Below, piece by piece: positions 61,778 to 64,000 of a DNA stretch of 64,000 nt. The position numbers were made by a program, and so were the translations under genes. Under the pieces are notes generated by a model that did not search any database, was not told the origin of the DNA, and saw nothing but the letters and a program-made list of their open reading frames with translations. Where the stretch lies: assembly GCF_044197065.1 (NCBI RefSeq), contig NZ_JBIQOI010000001.1, positions 1 through 64,000 of the forward strand. The letters run 5' to 3'. Source of the stretch: Kluyvera ascorbata_C (GTDB lineage Bacteria > Pseudomonadota > Gammaproteobacteria > Enterobacterales > Enterobacteriaceae). Numbering within the stretch: position 1 is the stretch's first letter; every line of letters begins with the position of its first letter.

Positions 61778-63628
61778 ATGGCCTTATTACAAATTAGTGA
61801 GCCGGGTCTGAGCGCCGCGCCGCACCAGCGTCGTCTGGCGGTGGGCATTGACTTAGGCACCACCAATTCCCTGGTGGCTACCGTGCGTAGCGGTCAGGCA
61901 GAAACGCTGGCCGACAATCAGGGGCGTCACCTGCTGCCTTCTGTTGTGCACTATCAGGAGCAGGGCCACGTGGTCGGCTACGATGCGCGCACCAACGCCG
62001 CACTTGACCCCGCCAACACCATTAGCTCCGTAAAACGCATGATGGGCCGCTCGTTGGCAGACATCCAGGCGCGTTACCCACACCTGCCGTACCAGTTCCA
62101 GGCAAGCGAAAATGGCCTGCCGATGCTGGTGACCAAGGCCGGTGTACTGAACCCAATCCGCGTCTCTGCCGATATCCTCAAAGCGCTGGCGGCTCGTGCC
62201 ACCGAAACGCTTGAAGGCGAGCTGGATGGCGTGGTGATTACCGTTCCCGCATACTTTGACGACGCACAGCGTCAGGGCACCAAAGACGCCGCGCGTCTGG
62301 CTGGCCTGCACGTGCTGCGTCTGCTGAACGAACCGACCGCCGCGGCCATTGCCTACGGTCTCGATTCGGGTCAGGAAGGGGTGATTGCCGTCTACGATCT
62401 GGGCGGCGGTACCTTCGATATTTCTATTCTGCGCCTGAGCCGCGGCGTGTTTGAAGTGCTGGCCACCGGCGGCGATTCTGCGCTGGGCGGCGACGACTTC
62501 GACCACCTGTTGGCCGACCATATCCGCGAACAGGCGGGTATTGCCGATCGCAGCGATAACCGCGTACAGCGCGAGCTGCTTGACGCTGCCATCGCCGCCA
62601 AAATCGCCCTGAGCGATGCCGACCGCGTGACCGTTGAGGTCGCTGGCTGGAAAGGCGAAGTGACGCGCGAACAGTTTAACGATCTGATTTCCGCGCTGGT
62701 GAAGCGCACGCTGCTGGCCTGCCGCCGCGCGCTGAAAGATGCGGGCGTGGAAGCTGAAGACGTGCTGGAAGTGGTGATGGTTGGCGGTTCTACCCGCGTG
62801 CCGCTGGTACGCGAGCGCGTCGGCGAATTCTTTGGCCGTACGCCGCTGACCTCTATCGACCCGGATAAAGTGGTCGCTATTGGCGCCGCCGTACAGGCTG
62901 ATATTCTGGTCGGCAACAAGCCGGACAGCGAAATGCTGCTGCTTGACGTGATCCCGCTCTCTCTCGGCCTCGAAACCATGGGCGGCCTGGTAGAGAAGGT
63001 TATTCCACGTAACACCACCATTCCGGTGGCGCGTGCGCAGGAGTTCACCACTTTCAAAGACGGCCAGACCGCGATGTCCATCCACGTGATGCAGGGCGAG
63101 CGCGAACTGGTGCAGGACTGCCGTTCACTGGCGCGCTTTGCGCTGCGCGGTATCCCGGCGCTGCCGGCTGGCGGCGCGCACATTCGCGTCACCTTCCAGG
63201 TGGACGCCGACGGTCTGCTGAGCGTCACCGCCATGGAGAAATCCACCGGCGTGGAGTCGTCAATTCAGGTGAAGCCGTCCTACGGTCTGACCGATGGTGA
63301 AATCGCCACCATGATTCAGGATTCCATGAGCTATGCCGAGCAGGACGTGAAAGCACGTATGCTGGCAGAGCAGAAAGTGGAAGCCGCTCGCGTGCTGGAA
63401 AGCCTGCACAGCGCGCTGGCCGCTGATGCCGCGCTGTTAAGCGCCGCAGAGCGTCAGGAAATTGACGAGGCCGCCGCCGTGCTGAGCGCGGTAGCCGAGG
63501 GCAATGACACCGACGCCATAGAACAAGCCATTAAAAACGTTGACAAACAAACCCAGGAATTCGCCGCTCGCCGCATGGACCAATCCGTCCGTGTCGCGTT
63601 GAAAGGCCAATCCGTGGACGAGGTTTAA
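61778..63628 (+). CDS. hscA: Fe-S chaperone HscA
   Basis: A 616-residue Hsp70-class ATPase specialised for transferring clusters from IscU. The nucleotide-binding domain has GIDLGTTNSLVAT, YDLGGGTFDISI and VGGSTRVPLVRE. The substrate domain (about 390-610) binds the LPPVK motif of IscU. Length equals E. coli HscA. It ends one base before fdx. Confidence 0.97.
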   Translation: MALLQISEPGLSAAPHQRRLAVGIDLGTTNSLVATVRSGQAETLADNQGRHLLPSVVHYQEQGHVVGYDARTNAALDPANTISSVKRMMGRSLADIQARYPHLPYQFQASENGLPMLVTKAGVLNPIRVSADILKALAARATETLEGELDGVVITVPAYFDDAQRQGTKDAARLAGLHVLRLLNEPTAAAIAYGLDSGQEGVIAVYDLGGGTFDISILRLSRGVFEVLATGGDSALGGDDFDHLLADHIREQAGIADRSDNRVQRELLDAAIAAKIALSDADRVTVEVAGWKGEVTREQFNDLISALVKRTLLACRRALKDAGVEAEDVLEVVMVGGSTRVPLVRERVGEFFGRTPLTSIDPDKVVAIGAAVQADILVGNKPDSEMLLLDVIPLSLGLETMGGLVEKVIPRNTTIPVARAQEFTTFKDGQTAMSIHVMQGERELVQDCRSLARFALRGIPALPAGGAHIRVTFQVDADGLLSVTAMEKSTGVESSIQVKPSYGLTDGEIATMIQDSMSYAEQDVKARMLAEQKVEAARVLESLHSALAADAALLSAAERQEIDEAAAVLSAVAEGNDTDAIEQAIKNVDKQTQEFAARRMDQSVRVALKGQSVDEV

Positions 63629-63629
63629 T

Positions 63630-63965
63630 ATGCCAAAGATTGTTTTTTTGCCACATCAGGACCTGTGTCCGGATGGCATCGTTGTGGAAGCTGAGACCGG
63701 TGAAACTATTCTGGATGCTGCGCTGCGTAGCGGTATCGAGATTGAACACGCCTGCGAAAAATCCTGTGCCTGCACCACCTGCCACTGCATCGTGCGTGAA
63801 GGTTTCGACTCGCTGCCTGAAAGCACCGAAGACGAAGACGATATGCTGGATAAAGCATGGGGGCTGGAACCAGATAGCCGCCTGAGCTGCCAGGCGCGCG
63901 TCACGGATGAAGACCTGGTGGTCGAAATTCCGCGTTACACAATTAACCACGCGCGCGAGCACTAA
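63630..63965 (+). CDS. fdx: [2Fe-2S] ferredoxin Fdx
   Basis: A 111-residue adrenodoxin-type ferredoxin that supplies electrons for cluster assembly. Ligands are Cys42, Cys48, Cys51 and Cys87 (ACEKSCACTTC, SRLSCQAR); Cys46 is an additional conserved cysteine. It starts one base after hscA. Confidence 0.97.
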   Translation: MPKIVFLPHQDLCPDGIVVEAETGETILDAALRSGIEIEHACEKSCACTTCHCIVREGFDSLPESTEDEDDMLDKAWGLEPDSRLSCQARVTDEDLVVEIPRYTINHAREH

Positions 63966-63974
63966 GAGGATAGT

Positions 63975-64000
63975 ATGGGACTTAAGTGGACTGACAGCCG
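63975..64000 (+). CDS. iscX: IscX, 5' end (cut by the window edge)
   Basis: ATGGGACTTAAGTGGACTGA and following bases encode MGLKWTDS, the conserved N terminus of IscX (YfhJ), the last protein of the isc operon. AAGAGGAT precedes the start. Only eight complete codons are inside the window. Confidence 0.85.

Noticed and set aside
61853..63085. A 410-codon open frame antisense to hscA, and similar ones antisense to purL (34450-35661)
   Set aside because: Same reasons: full overlap with intact conserved genes, biased composition, no start signal.

Overview
The window is a piece of enterobacterial chromosome (family Enterobacteriaceae, close to Enterobacter, Klebsiella, Kosakonia and Salmonella relatives). 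It begins in the 3' end of a 23S rRNA gene plus its 5S gene and ends in the isc iron-sulfur operon. Gene order and protein sequences follow the Escherichia coli interval from rrnG to iscX almost gene by gene. The cad block sits between glnB and hmp, as I recall it does in Salmonella and not in E. coli K-12. An ERIC element and BIME/REP-type palindromes also fit this family. I cannot name the species from sequence alone.

Layout. 1-400: rRNA operon end and terminator. 0.67-10.5 kb: kgtP, yfiM, pssA, the lysine acetyltransferase gene, tapT, trxC, yfiF, ung and the anaerobic stress gene grcA with two FNR sites. 10.6-14.2 kb: an accessory three-gene cassette (PTS EIIBC, a mannonate-dehydratase-like enolase-superfamily enzyme, a GntR/UTRA regulator) placed between grcA and srmB. 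14.2-21.1 kb: srmB, trmN, nadB and the envelope-stress operon rpoE-rseABC with its sigma-E promoter. 21.3-28.1 kb: lepA-lepB, rnc-era-recO, pdxJ-acpS and yfhL. 28.2-36.1 kb: yfhH, a PgpC-type phosphatase, tadA, mltF and purL. 36.2-40.6 kb: the small RNA gene glmY with its GlrR sites and sigma-54-like promoter, then glrK-qseG-glrR, which encodes its regulators, and glnB. 40.7-47.7 kb: dtpC, cadA, cadB, cadC (lysine-dependent acid resistance). 47.8-58.2 kb: hmp, glyA, yphA, a small lipoprotein, hcaT, csiE, a DUF1007-NicO metal-transport pair, osmC, suhB, trmJ. 58.3-64 kb: iscR-iscS-iscU-iscA-hscB-hscA-fdx and the first codons of iscX.

Most of the window is conserved core genome, and I did not find an obviously new large system, defence island, prophage or CRISPR array. 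The parts most worth a second look are: the ERIC element inserted inside the isc operon between iscS and iscU; the PTS/ManD-like/GntR cassette with palindromes in its divergent promoter region; the DUF1007-NicO pair; an Arg/Asp/Gly-rich tract in YfiF; the glmY control region; an interrupted leader reading frame before rpoE; and a perfect-arm palindrome between cadC and cadBA. Comparisons with E. coli or Salmonella are from memory of those genomes, not from a search.
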